Assembly: GCA_963971535.1 (NCBI GenBank)
Contig: OZ020589.1
Location: forward strand, 95,724,324-95,788,323
Source of the DNA: Notolepis coatsorum
Lineage: Eukaryota; Chordata; Actinopteri; Aulopiformes; Paralepididae
Length of the DNA stretch: 64,000 nucleotides
Direction of reading: 5' to 3'
Shown: positions 34,084 to 43,538 of the stretch, piece by piece
Layout of the letters: every line of letters starts with the position of its first letter
How positions within the stretch are numbered: the first letter of the stretch is position 1
Program-made: the position numbers and the translations under genes
The notes under the pieces: generated by a model
What the model was told of the DNA's origin: nothing
What the model saw: the letters and a program-made list of their open reading frames with translations, nothing else
Database searches by the model: none

Positions 34084-34462
34084 ACCCTTCGGTTTACTTT
34101 GGTACTGTGTGGAACCCTTCACTGTAGCCTAATACGTCACTCCTGGGTTTACTTTAGTACTGTGTGGAACCCTTTGCTGTAACCTAATACATCACTACTT
34201 GGTTTACTTTAGTAGTGTGCGGAACCCTTCGCTGTAGCCTAATACATCACTCCTGGGTTTACTTTAGCCTAATACATCACTCCTGGATTTACTTTAGTAC
34301 TGTGTGGAACCCTTCACTGTAGCCTAATACATCACTACTTGGTTTACTTTAGTACTGTGTGCGGAACCCTTCGCTGTAGCCTAATACATCACTCCTGGGT
34401 TTACTTTGGTACTGTGGAACCCTTCGCTGTAGTCTAATGCATCACTCCCGGGTGTATGGCGT
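34084..34462. repeat. Minisatellite, about 57-60 bp units
   Basis: Six to seven units containing ggtttactttagtactgtg and cctaatacatcactcctgg. It lies inside the hAT element 34,035-35,783. Confidence 0.88.
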
Positions 34463-34639
34463 ACTTTTGTAACTGGCCTTTGACTAACACTAAGAATAAG
34501 GAACACTAGGTTCAGTTAACATTAGTAATTCATGCCCACTGCATACAAATACAAAACCGAGTGAGACCTTAATTTTGTCCAGGCGAGTTGGTGAGTGCAG
34601 ATGTGTCAAGTTATTTTGTCTTGGAAATGGCTATTAGGC

Positions 34640-35110
34640 TACTGGTGGACTAAGTGGACGTCGCTTCACCTACTGCAATGCACTGCTTGCTGGTCTACCA
34701 ACCACCGCCACCAGGCCTCTTCAACTCATTCAGAACACAGCTGCCCGCCTGATCTCCAACCTACCAAAAGTCAGCACGTTACCCCACCTCTTAGGGACGC
34801 TGCACGAATCCGCTTCAAGGTCCTCAACCTGGCATATCGCGCAGCAAAGGGAACGGCTCCCGCCTACCTCCGTTCAATGGTCTCTAACTACACACCCTCA
34901 AGACCCCTCCGCTCGACATCTTCTGGCCGCCTCAGACCCACTCCTATCCGAGCTCCGGGAGAGTCATCAAAGAGAACCACCTATTCTCTGTCCTCGTTCC
35001 ACAATGGTGGAACGAACTTTCTACTAGTTAGGACAGCCGAAACCCGACCAATCTTTCGCGGTCGACTAAAAACACACTTCTTCGATCAATATCTGAAATA
35101 AAAAATGTTT
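34640..35110 (+). mobile_element. L2-like LINE 3' fragment
   Basis: It codes, with frameshifts, the C-terminal block PLQLIQNTAARLISN, RIRFKVLNLAYRAAKGTAPA and FRGRLKTHFF, matching the fragment at 61,469-62,075. It is 5'-truncated and dead. A SINE is inserted just downstream. Confidence 0.8.
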
Positions 35111-35127
35111 TAAATATTTGTGGGTGT

Positions 35128-35604
35128 GGGCGGCTGGGTGGCGCAGCGGAGATTGCGCTCGTCACCAATGCAAGAGACTCCGGTCTCGAATCCCGGTGTC
35201 AGCATTGCCTCCGGCTTGGGCCAGTCGTCATACTATCTCAATTGGCAGAGGTAGCGGGTGGAAGTCGATGGGTGGGGATTGGACGTTGTGGACAGCGACT
35301 CCTACAGGTCGGTTGGGGGACGCCTGCACAGCAGAGACAGGAAGTAGCGGGGGTAGTGTGAGCCTCCCATGCATTACACCTCGCCTCTGAGAGTCTGCGC
35401 TGTCTGGTGAAAAGATGCGACAGGCTGCCTCCTCGTGTACCGGAGGGGACACGTGATGCAAGGCTTCTATACTCCCTACGACCGACCAGTGGGAGGCATA
35501 GTCGAGCAACGTTCAAGACAGGGGAGGGGAGAATTGGAAATACGAAATTGGGATGGGAGAAAAATAGAAAATAAGGAGAAAAAGTGGATACAAAATATAT
35601 ATAT
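35128..35604 (+). mobile_element. tRNA-derived SINE
   Basis: The head gggcggctgggtggcgcagc and B box gtctcgaatccc are followed by the body typical of the 31,557 family. It is flanked by a 14-bp duplication atatttgtgggtgt at 35,114-35,127 and 35,605-35,618. Confidence 0.92.
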
Positions 35605-35870
35605 ATATTTGTGGGTGTACGTTTAATTTTCTTAAATGTTTTAAAAAGTATGTACACAGAGAGAAAACGAATTTGAATTAGCGATGGAATTCTCTCTTCG
35701 TTGAACCATACAGAACTAAAAACAATGACCCCAAAACAGTGATATGAATCAAACCGTGATTTTTGTGAACCGTTCCACCCCTACTACGGTTACACCTTTG
35801 TTTACACATCGATGACAAGCGGCCATATTGTCCAGTGAATGACGATTGCCATCTCCAGTAGTTCTTTACA

Positions 35871-35876
35871 TTTAAT
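35871..35876 (-). terminator. Candidate ccdc130 polyadenylation signal (ATTAAA)
   Basis: ATTAAA on the minus strand lies 40 bases after the ccdc130 stop codon. It is a common variant signal. No AATAAA is closer. Use is not proven and would give a very short 3' UTR. Confidence 0.3.
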
Positions 35877-35915
35877 CAAACAGCGAATCATGTTCGTCGT
35901 GTACAGAGAACAGTC

Positions 35916-36442
35916 TCATTGCCCCGAGTCAGAGTCTGAATCGCTGTAGTCCGCCACCAGCGAGGTGACACCGCTCAAACCGCTACCCCGCTCCGTCCCT
36001 GTCCCACAATCACCTGCCCTCGTCTGTCCTCGGTCCTCTTCCTCTGTGGTGTTATCGCATGTCCCCTGCATCCCAGTGTCATTAGTTTCTATCATTTCCT
36101 GTCCCAGCTGGGGTCGTCCGACACCCATATTTGGCCCTTCCGCCCATGCGACCTCAGACTCCTCTTGCGTCGTCGCGCTGATTCCGGGGTCCGATTTCCT
36201 GCGTGTGATGGTGGCACAGGGTTCGCCTCTGTTCCCCGAACCCACGGTGCGTCTGCGGATGAGGGCTTCAGGGGTGGAGGTGGGGGAGGGCCCCAGGGCT
36301 TTGGCCACCGCGGCTCCCTTCCCCTGCAGGCTCAGCTTGTGGAGTAGACTGCCTGCAGCGCCCCCCTGTGGCACAGAAGGGGCGGTGAACCAGGAGCGAG
36401 AGGTGATCTCCTTCCGCTTGCTGTGCTGCCTGTCATCGTAGG
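35916..36442 (-). CDS. ccdc130: ccdc130/yju2b terminal coding exon
   Basis: This is the last exon of coiled-coil domain-containing 130 (YJU2B), a YJU2/CWC16-family protein linked to the spliceosome. After the acceptor cccaaacag (36,443-36,451), two bases complete a Ser codon from the previous exon. The frame then runs SYDDRQHSKRKEITSRSWF, the Gly/Leu-rich LLHKLSLQGKGAAVAKALG block, an Arg-rich RRRT stretch and an acidic Ser/Asp end (DYSDSDSDSG) to the TGA at 35,916. The exon codes 174 residues. This C-terminal half is low-complexity and poorly conserved in the family, except for the SRSWF and GKGAAVAKALG blocks, which identify the gene. The previous exon lies 7.1 kb away across the copia element. 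Confidence 0.92.
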
Positions 36443-36519
36443 CTGTTTGGGAAGGAGAGAGGACGTCAGAAAGGTTCAAGGAACCATTGCTATACCTTCT
36501 ATTTACCTTGTGATTCATA

Positions 36520-36942
36520 AGACTAAAACACACCTATTCAATCAATATCTGAAAAAAATAACAATAATAAAGAACTAACCTTCTTACAGTCTTTCACTAT
36601 TATATTTCTAGAAAGTGTTATGAGCGATGCACTGCTCTGTTGTAAATGTATTGTAAATGAGTGCCATCTTATTTTCTTGAACTATTTTATCACACTACAG
36701 TACTGCATCATTTTACTGTATTCTATTTGACTTACTATTCTATTACACTATTTTACTCTGTCTATTCTATTTTATTCTTTTTATTACTGCCCATTTTAAA
36801 ACTGAACCAAACCGTAAACAGAGAGGCCTATTGGGATGTTAGTCTTTTTTACTGCTGTGAAGCACTTTGAACTGCAATTTCTGTATGAAAAGTACTATAC
36901 AAATAAAGTTTATTATTATTATAATAATGTACTATGTTACTA
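36520..36942 (+). mobile_element. LINE 3' tail (L2-like)
   Basis: It begins with an L2-type coding end (KTHLFNQYLKK-like, aaaacacacctattcaatc). It ends gcactttgaactgcaattt and a TTATTATT tail, the typical 3' end of L2-like elements. No functional frame. Confidence 0.6.
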
Positions 36943-37059
36943 TCCTTATACTACTACCCATCATGCTAATATGTCTATACTACTATACACTCGGAGTGTA
37001 ACACTAAAGTTAAACACTATTTGATAAAACCACTTACCATTAGCTGCCAGAGATGTACC

Positions 37060-37495
37060 GCTGACTTGTTGTACAGAACTTGTTGCGCACTCCTGGCCAC
37101 CTGTGCTCAGCGCACACACACGTACTGTATATATGTGCTTAATGATTAGTTCCAGCAACAGTAGGCTTATATTATTCGAATGACTTGTTTTATTAGGAGA
37201 TTGCGGATATGCGCTGCCCCCCTGGTTCATGACCACTCACCAACCCAGACAGAGCAGGAGGTGAAGAGCCAAGCGTGCAGTCGTTCCGTATTGACACTAA
37301 ATAAAATGTCACGCTAATATGTCATGTTCTACAGTATGACTTACTAATATAGGGAAGCACATATCTGCAATCTCCTAATAAAACAAGTCATTAGAATAAT
37401 AGAAGCGTACTGTTGCTGTAACGATTCATTACGCACATATACCGTACTTGTGTGTGTGTGCGCTGAGCGCAGGTGACCAGGAGCGCGCAACAAGA
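37060..37495. mobile_element. Foldback element
   Basis: The left arm (about 37,060-37,215) and right arm (about 37,350-37,495) are inverted copies sharing gcaatctcctaataaaacaa and tactgttgctg. The middle is about 130 bases. No coding capacity. Confidence 0.75.
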
Positions 37496-37938
37496 CGATA
37501 TATGGAATATTAATAGTCTATTCCACTATAGCTATAGTGTGCTGTATGACGACAATACATTTGAATCTAATCTCATTTTGATCAGTCGCAAATTGCTTCC
37601 TCGCTACCTGTTGAATACAGGTGTCAGCACAGCACAGACGCAATGTTGAGCCTCTCGCTTCCATTTTGCACATGGTCCTTTGCCTTATAAGGAGCTGGCA
37701 AGGCGTGTTTGTATGCAAAATCAGGTGTACGAGAACACGCTTCCAGTTTAAGAATGAGTGACGTACTTCATTCAAGGAGTTCGGAGCTGCGATCATTTGG
37801 CAACATAAGAGCACCTCTGCACACGTTGATGACTCCGGGGCAGACTATCATAGGTTTTCTCTTACGAACTTCCAACAAGGTTATTTACGAGGAAATGTAT
37901 GTGTCCATAAGTGTGTGAAACTTGTATGTGTCCAGGTC
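37496..37938. other. ccdc130 intron, nothing recognised
   Basis: There is no repeat terminus or frame of note. It ends in the first degenerate unit of the 31-bp minisatellite in which the copia element landed. Confidence 0.4.
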
Positions 37939-37943
37939 CTACA

Positions 37944-38112
37944 TGTTAACTCGCAAATAAGACAACCGTTATCTTTCATTCATGTTTATTTCACGCTCCA
38001 CAGCGTAGTGGCCACTGCCTTCCTCCAGTCCAAAACCAGTGACGCGCAACAACAGTGCCCATTCACCTTTATCCAGATTACCGTAATGGCCGCAGTAGAA
38101 GTGAACTTAACA
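37944..38112 (-). repeat. copia 3' LTR
   Basis: A 169-bp LTR, the downstream copy relative to transcription. It matches the 5' LTR base for base by eye. An AATAAA lies within it on the minus strand (gtgaaataaacatg). Confidence 0.95.
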
Positions 38113-38205
38113 ATCTCACTCTCTTTTTTTAAACAAATAATACAAGATCAGATCTCACTCTCTTTTTTTAAACAAATAATACGAGATCTCACTCTTTTTT
38201 TTAAC
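38113..38205 (-). promoter_or_regulatory. Polypurine tract region, triplicated
   Basis: On the minus strand, A-run plus gagagtgagat lies directly before the 3' LTR and would prime plus-strand DNA synthesis. The surrounding about 35-bp unit (tctcactctctttttttaaa on the plus strand) occurs three times in tandem. Only the copy at 38,113 abuts the LTR. Confidence 0.7.
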
Positions 38206-38273
38206 AAATAATACACTGCAAGGATATTTCAAGAAAACAAAAAAAAATAAACTCAGTCATCATAACCAGTTAT

Positions 38274-41200
38274 TCAGTAATCTAGCTTCCACTGTCCATT
38301 CTTCAGTGCTTTAAGCAGCACAAGGGAAGATGCTCCCTTTTTGGTCAGACAGTTTGCCAGCTGGTCCTTCGTAGTAGACCACAGAATCCGTTGGATCCTT
38401 TTGTCCTGGATAAGTTCTTTGATTCCACTTATTTCCAGTCTCAGTCGTTTCTCAGTCACTGACTTGGTGGACTTGATAGCCTCCACAAGGGAGAAGTTGT
38501 CTGTAACACACATCACAGGTAGGGTGCGCTGTTTGACCATACCTGTAGTAAGTTCAGAGTAGAGAGAGGACAAAAATATGGCATTATCAATACCATCAGC
38601 CAGGGCTAGTGTCTCTCCTGCCAGCGTGCTCCGAACCACTCTTCTGATCCTTTTTGATTTCCAGCAGATTGGAGAGAATCGTCCTTTCTCACCCATCAGA
38701 ACGATGAGATGCCCTCCTTGTGTTCCCCCATCTGGGAGGTTTCCCATGGATGCGTCGCTGAAAACAACAAGCTTCAAACAGTCCTCCTTTCCTAAGTTGT
38801 GAAACTTCAGGGTGACATGTTCTGATTGCAGTTTTCGTACTACCTTATTTGCTTCATGCATAGTTTGCACAGTAGCATGTTTTAGATTGGTTGCAAGGAC
38901 ACATGTATCGAACATGATATCTGGCCTACTCTGTCTAGCCACCCACAAGAGTTGTCCTATTTTTGACCTTAGGTTGTCAGTCTCACACTCTGTGAGAAGA
39001 GCATCACGGTGCAACGCTCTTGATGGGTCTATGAGAATGGGCTGAAGGTTCTTTATGTAGATCTCCTGTTGCACAAGCACTTCTCCACCTACTGTGGAGA
39101 GTTCCATCCCCACATAGCGAAAGTTGTCTTGTTCCTCACGTCCCACCTGGAAAACTGTTTTGAGGTGGGGAATGGTCGTTGTGGCAAATGTGTGTGAGCC
39201 ACCCCAGATGAAATCATCCACATGACAGGCAAGAACACCAGTCACAATACAGTTTTCATCAAGCCAGTAGAATACAGCAGGATCAACTTGTGACATAGTG
39301 GCCCCTGTTTTGATCATCGTTGCTTTTACTCTGTTGTACCAGTAGAGAGAGGCATCAGCAAGTCCATAGACACACTTCTTCAGCTTCCACAGTGTCCCGT
39401 CACTTTTAGCCTCAGGAGGAGGGCGGATGTGTATATCCCGAGACAGCTCCATTCCTTGAAGAAAAGCTGACTTTATGTCCATAGAGTTCAATGTCCATTT
39501 TTTCTGACACAGAACTGATATGAGTAATCTAAGGGACTCTGATGAGCATGTAGGCGAGTCCTTCTGTAGATCTTGAGTGTTAAATTCTTCAAAACCCCTA
39601 GCCACTAGCCGTGCTTTAGGTATGATACCATCTGGGGTTTCTTTAAGTGTACACACCCATCTCGTTGACACCTGTCTTTGACCCACATTTTTCACCTCCT
39701 CAAACACCTCATTTTTCCTCCAGTTACTGATTTCATCTTGTTTAGCCTTATCAAATGGTACACCCTCTGTTACTAATACATCATTTTCCTGCATATCAGA
39801 GCATAGTTCTAGACCATCTAGTTCTACACCATCTAGTGGCTTAACCTGAAAATTGTCTACTTTAGTAAGATCAACTGACCCCATAGTACCAGTGATGTCA
39901 AAAGGTTCTAAGTACTGTAGGTTGTACCAGTTGCTGTTTTTTCCTGTAGCCTTTCCTGCTCGTCCCATCACTTTAGCTGTGTGAGAAACACCTGTTACAT
40001 TATCCACAAAGCTGATTGTCTGACCGGCTTTTACCTTTATACCGGTTTTCACCTCTATGCCGGTCTGGTGATAATCGTCTTGATTGATCGCATTAGGGTT
40101 ATCTATATCCTGGTTTGCTACACCTGCTGCGTCATTATTCATGTCACCATCAGTAACGGGCATGTCCTCACTGTTACTATTCATATCATTGTCAGTAACA
40201 GGCACATTATTATCACTAACAGATACATCGACATTGCCCACAGTATTACTTTCCCCAGGGTGCACTTTTCGCAGCCTAGATTGATGAACCCTGACATATG
40301 TCCCACCATGACGTACAAAAATCACCACCCCATCTTGCCCTATCACAACCCCAGGGCCTTTCCATTCAACACAGTCTGTCCTTTTGTAGAACACTTTGTC
40401 TCCCGTTTCATACTTCTCATCTGTTGGACGAAGCTGTTTTCGAAGAGCTCGTCTGATTCTCTCTGAGCATTCTGCCTCCGTAAAAGCTTTCCTTGCTGCA
40501 TGTAATGCTGTTATGTGCTTTCCCACCCATGCGCTCATTGTAGTTCCCTCCAAAGCAGGTGGCTGGTCAACAAACACAGAGGGAAGGTTCGGGTTCTGTC
40601 CAAACACCAGCTGATGTGGACTGTAGCCATGCACGTTCTGCATTGTGTTCTTTGCCATGAGTGCCCAATCAAGAGCCGTTTTCCAGTCAAGTCCTTTGTC
40701 AAGTTTTACCTTCAGTAGTATCTCTGTAAGGGATTGGTTGTGGCGTTCCAGCAAACCATTGCTCCATGGACTGTAGCCAGCAGTCGTCTTGATCTCGATG
40801 TTGAAGTTCTCCGCCATGTCTCTTATTTCCTCATTATTGAACTCTCCACCGTTGTCAGTGAAGAGACGCTCAGGTGGACCATGGACACTGATCCAGGAAT
40901 GCACAAAATTGTTCACTATCACACTTGGCTTCTTTGAGGTCACGATGCTACCTGCACTAAAGCGAGTGAAGTGATCGATAATGTGTAGGTACCACACATT
41001 TGGTTCTAGCTCATGTAGATCAACTGCCACAGTCTCGTTGTACCTGGAGGCCATGGGCAGACCAACAGCAGGCTTGGGCTTAGCCTTGCTGTACTTGAGA
41101 CATATCTCACATTTTCCTACTATTTCCCCTAGAATAGCAGTGCATTCATCATCCGTGTTTCCAGCATTTGTCAGCAGCTTCTTTAGCCTATCAACTGATG

Positions 41201-42536
41201 CATGTCCAAATTGCTTGTGAAGTTTAAGTAAAGCTTTGTGTTTTTCCACACTGGTCATATTATCTGTGATGGCCAGGACCACATTCTCATATGCTTCACT
41301 CGGGGACTCCTTATCCAGTATGTTCAGACAGTAGTGTCCAGATGAAGTCAACTCTAGAGCTACTGGTTTCTGAAACATTATAGCTGTATCGTTTTCCAGG
41401 TTCAACACAGCTCCTGCTCTCTTTAGCGAAGTTTTACTGAGCAGTAAAGGAATGTCAGATGAGACTACCTCTGTTTCAATATAACATTTTGTTTCTCCTA
41501 TCTTGGCTGGTATCTTGACCTTTTTTGTAGAATGCACAACTCGCCCATCCCCAAACTTAAAAGGTTTGCTACTCTCTGTGCTAACCAACCTTTTGACTTG
41601 TTTCTCATTTAGTCCCCCAACATAGTTATCCAGCCATTTTTCACCACATACAGTCCGTGTACATGCCGTATCAATGACGGCCGTTCCCAGAGCCTCAACC
41701 ATGAATATTGCTGCATCTGATTCCTTAGAAATAAGTGTTATATTACACTCATCTGGCTCTTCATTTTCTTCCGTCACTTTTACATATTCTTTCTTGTTTG
41801 GGCAATCTTTCACCCAGTGGAATGTGCTCTGACAAATCCCACACTTCGTTCGTCTTCCAAATTTATCAAGCGGATTAGTGCCTGCGAATGGTCCTCTAAC
41901 TTGTCCACTTTGAGATCGCGGCTGCTCCCGCCTCTGCTGCTCTCGTCTCTGATCTGTGTAAAAAGCTGCATCTTGCTTCACAGTAATGCCTCCTGCCCTT
42001 TTCTCCGTTTTTTCTCCAAATATACGTTTCAGTCCTGACTTCATATCAACAAAGGTGTGCTTACCACAGGCAGTCAACGCCAGTTGTTTGTCTTTGATGT
42101 CGAGGCCCGCTGTATCCAGTAGTTTGAATGCCAAAACAGCGTCAGGTAGAACCATATCGAACTTCTTGATCCGGTTGTACTTCTGTTCAAAATCAACAAT
42201 ATAGTCCACCATAGAGACGCCGTCTCCTCGCGAAATCTGATCAAACTCCGAATAGGCTTCGTAAGCCCGGTCCTTCTCTTCTCTCAAAAACACACTGTCA
42301 AGTTCCCGAATCAAAGTTACCATTCCATCATCCTTATTCAGATCATCGACAGGTATTTCCAACGCAGTATCCCTCGCTCTACCCGTCAACGATAGAGCAA
42401 CAGCCAACGCTTGTTTCTTCTTGGCTAAATCCGTCACCCGACTCCACATCTCCACTTCATTCTTCCACTTCTCAAAAGACGTCTTTTCGTCCAGTCCAGG
42501 CGGCTGCCTGTAGTTATTAACGTTAGAGGCAGACAT
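38274..42536 (-). CDS. copia Gag-Pol polyprotein, 1,420 residues
   Basis: A single frame encodes all retrotransposon functions. The Gag region (1-230) is followed by a CCHC zinc knuckle (C232, C235, H240, C245). The protease region has DTACT at 289 in place of the usual DSG/DTG. Integrase follows: HHCC finger H440/H445/C476/C479, then catalytic D506, D561 and E597 with 35 residues between the last two. A variable linker leads to reverse transcriptase (about 955-1170) with D1020 in SMDIKSAFLQG and the catalytic HVDD at 1105-1108. Most copia elements have YVDD there. RNase H has D1261, E1308 and D1346. The start ATG lies inside the primer-binding site. There is no frameshift or stop between gag and pol, so Gag/Pol balance would need another mechanism. 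The frame appears intact; activity is not shown. Confidence 0.96.
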   Translation of the reverse strand: MSASNVNNYRQPPGLDEKTSFEKWKNEVEMWSRVTDLAKKKQALAVALSLTGRARDTALEIPVDDLNKDDGMVTLIRELDSVFLREEKDRAYEAYSEFDQISRGDGVSMVDYIVDFEQKYNRIKKFDMVLPDAVLAFKLLDTAGLDIKDKQLALTACGKHTFVDMKSGLKRIFGEKTEKRAGGITVKQDAAFYTDQRREQQRREQPRSQSGQVRGPFAGTNPLDKFGRRTKCGICQSTFHWVKDCPNKKEYVKVTEENEEPDECNITLISKESDAAIFMVEALGTAVIDTACTRTVCGEKWLDNYVGGLNEKQVKRLVSTESSKPFKFGDGRVVHSTKKVKIPAKIGETKCYIETEVVSSDIPLLLSKTSLKRAGAVLNLENDTAIMFQKPVALELTSSGHYCLNILDKESPSEAYENVVLAITDNMTSVEKHKALLKLHKQFGHASVDRLKKLLTNAGNTDDECTAILGEIVGKCEICLKYSKAKPKPAVGLPMASRYNETVAVDLHELEPNVWYLHIIDHFTRFSAGSIVTSKKPSVIVNNFVHSWISVHGPPERLFTDNGGEFNNEEIRDMAENFNIEIKTTAGYSPWSNGLLERHNQSLTEILLKVKLDKGLDWKTALDWALMAKNTMQNVHGYSPHQLVFGQNPNLPSVFVDQPPALEGTTMSAWVGKHITALHAARKAFTEAECSERIRRALRKQLRPTDEKYETGDKVFYKRTDCVEWKGPGVVIGQDGVVIFVRHGGTYVRVHQSRLRKVHPGESNTVGNVDVSVSDNNVPVTDNDMNSNSEDMPVTDGDMNNDAAGVANQDIDNPNAINQDDYHQTGIEVKTGIKVKAGQTISFVDNVTGVSHTAKVMGRAGKATGKNSNWYNLQYLEPFDITGTMGSVDLTKVDNFQVKPLDGVELDGLELCSDMQENDVLVTEGVPFDKAKQDEISNWRKNEVFEEVKNVGQRQVSTRWVCTLKETPDGIIPKARLVARGFEEFNTQDLQKDSPTCSSESLRLLISVLCQKKWTLNSMDIKSAFLQGMELSRDIHIRPPPEAKSDGTLWKLKKCVYGLADASLYWYNRVKATMIKTGATMSQVDPAVFYWLDENCIVTGVLACHVDDFIWGGSHTFATTTIPHLKTVFQVGREEQDNFRYVGMELSTVGGEVLVQQEIYIKNLQPILIDPSRALHRDALLTECETDNLRSKIGQLLWVARQSRPDIMFDTCVLATNLKHATVQTMHEANKVVRKLQSEHVTLKFHNLGKEDCLKLVVFSDASMGNLPDGGTQGGHLIVLMGEKGRFSPICWKSKRIRRVVRSTLAGETLALADGIDNAIFLSSLYSELTTGMVKQRTLPVMCVTDNFSLVEAIKSTKSVTEKRLRLEISGIKELIQDKRIQRILWSTTKDQLANCLTKKGASSLVLLKALKNGQWKLDY

Positions 42537-42548
42537 CCTCTGCTACCA
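42534..42548 (-). promoter_or_regulatory. Primer-binding site for initiator tRNA-Met
   Basis: TGGTAGCAGAGGATG directly follows the 5' LTR with no spacer. It is complementary to the 3' end of vertebrate initiator tRNA-Met (CATCCTCTGCTA plus CCA). Its last three bases are the gag start codon. Confidence 0.9.
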
Positions 42549-42717
42549 TGTTAACTCGCAAATAAGACAACCGTTATCTTTCATTCATGTTTATTTCACG
42601 CTCCACAGCGTAGTGGCCACTGCCTTCCTCCAGTCCAAAACCAGTGACGCGCAACAACAGTGCCCATTCACCTTTATCCAGATTACCGTAATGGCCGCAG
42701 TAGAAGTGAACTTAACA
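42549..42717 (-). repeat. copia 5' LTR
   Basis: A 169-bp LTR, the upstream copy relative to transcription. It presumably carries the promoter, though no clear TATA box is visible. Very short for an LTR. Confidence 0.95.
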
Positions 42718-43538
42718 CTACAGTCTGGTGTATATATTCAGGCCTTACAGTCCGATAGGTATCCAGGTCTTACAGTCTGATAGGTGTATATATTCAGGTC
42801 TTACAGTCTGATAAGGTGTATATATTCAAGTCTTACAGTCTGATAGGTGTATGTGTCCAGGTCGCGTGTATATTTTCCCCAACAGAGTTTCACTTCCGCG
42901 TTTGGTTTGCGCGATCTGATTGGCCACTGAATTTTTTTTTGCGCCAATCGCGTTACTCCTAACAATCGCGCCAGCAGGCTGTTACCCTAATCTTAACCAA
43001 CTAACACTAACCTTAACCCACTAACCTTAACCAACTAATCCTAACCAACTAACCCTAACCTTAACCAACTTTGAAAGAGAGCGACTTCGAAAGAGTCGCC
43101 AGGCTTAACCAGTTTGTTAGGAGTAATGTGATTGGCGCTGAAAAAAACGTTAGTGGCCAATCAGATCGCGCAAACCGAACGCGGAAGTGAAACTCGGTTG
43201 GGGAAAATATACAGGCGTCCAGGTCCTACAGTCTGATAGGTGTATATATTCAGGTCTGACAGTCTGATAGGTGTATATATTCAGGTCCTGCAGTCTGATA
43301 GGTGTATATATTAAAGTCCTACAGTCTGATATGTGTATGTATTCAGGTCCTACTGTCTGACATGTGTATGTATTCAGGTCCTACTGTCTGATATGTGTAT
43401 GTATTCAGGTCCTACAGTCTGATGGGTGTATGTATTCAGGTCCTACTGTCTGATATGTGTATGTATTCAGGTCCTACAGTCTGATAGGTGTATATATTTA
43501 GGTCCTACTGTCTGATAGGTGTATCATCCAGGTCTTAC
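42718..43538 (-). repeat. 31-bp minisatellite seeded at a ccdc130 splice donor
   Basis: About 15 units of roughly 31 bp (ggtcctacagtctgatagg plus tgtatatattca on the plus strand). The array starts directly at the 5' splice site of exon 43,539-43,677. On the minus strand many units carry GACTGTAAGACCTG, the same bases that cross the exon-intron border. A foldback MITE splits it, and the copia element sits at its far end. Confidence 0.9.
42864..43217. mobile_element. Foldback MITE with telomere-like core
   Basis: Inverted ends of about 90 bases (tatattttccccaac, ttcacttccgcgtttggttt and their inverses) flank the element. An 8-bp duplication tccaggtc lies at 42,856-42,863 and 43,218-43,225. The core (42,990-43,075) has degenerate ctaaccttaaccaacta repeats. 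It is inserted in the 31-bp minisatellite. Confidence 0.85.

Larger units (their letters stand above)
34035..35783. mobile_element. hAT element (TAGGGGTGGAACGGT family) with minisatellite, LINE and SINE
   Basis: It has a diverged left terminus TAGAGATGGAACTG and right terminus AACCGTTCCACCCCTA. The flanks ctagggtt (34,027-34,034) and ctacggtt (35,784-35,791) are an 8-bp duplication with one change. It is the same family as 5,725-8,994. Confidence 0.75.
37944..42717 (-). mobile_element. Intact Ty1/copia LTR retrotransposon
   Basis: A 4,774-bp element with two 169-bp LTRs (37,944-38,112 and 42,549-42,717). By eye they are identical, start TGTTAA and end TTAACA. A 5-bp target duplication ctaca lies at 37,939-37,943 and 42,718-42,722. 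The internal region holds one uninterrupted Gag-Pol frame, a primer-binding site and a polypurine tract. It lies in a ccdc130 intron in the same orientation as the gene and landed in the 31-bp minisatellite. Identical LTRs and an open frame point to recent insertion. Order protease-integrase-reverse transcriptase-RNase H defines Ty1/copia rather than Ty3/gypsy. Confidence 0.96.

Noticed and set aside
35965..36441. Plus-strand frame of 158 residues opposite the ccdc130 terminal exon
   Set aside because: Antisense shadow of the coding exon; the minus-strand protein matches the YJU2B family.
38341..42204. Several plus-strand frames across the copia element
   Set aside because: They are antisense shadows of the intact Gag-Pol frame and show no domain of their own.
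42990..43075. Interstitial telomere from chromosome fusion
   Set aside because: The degenerate repeats lie inside a MITE with inverted ends and target duplication, so they moved with the MITE.
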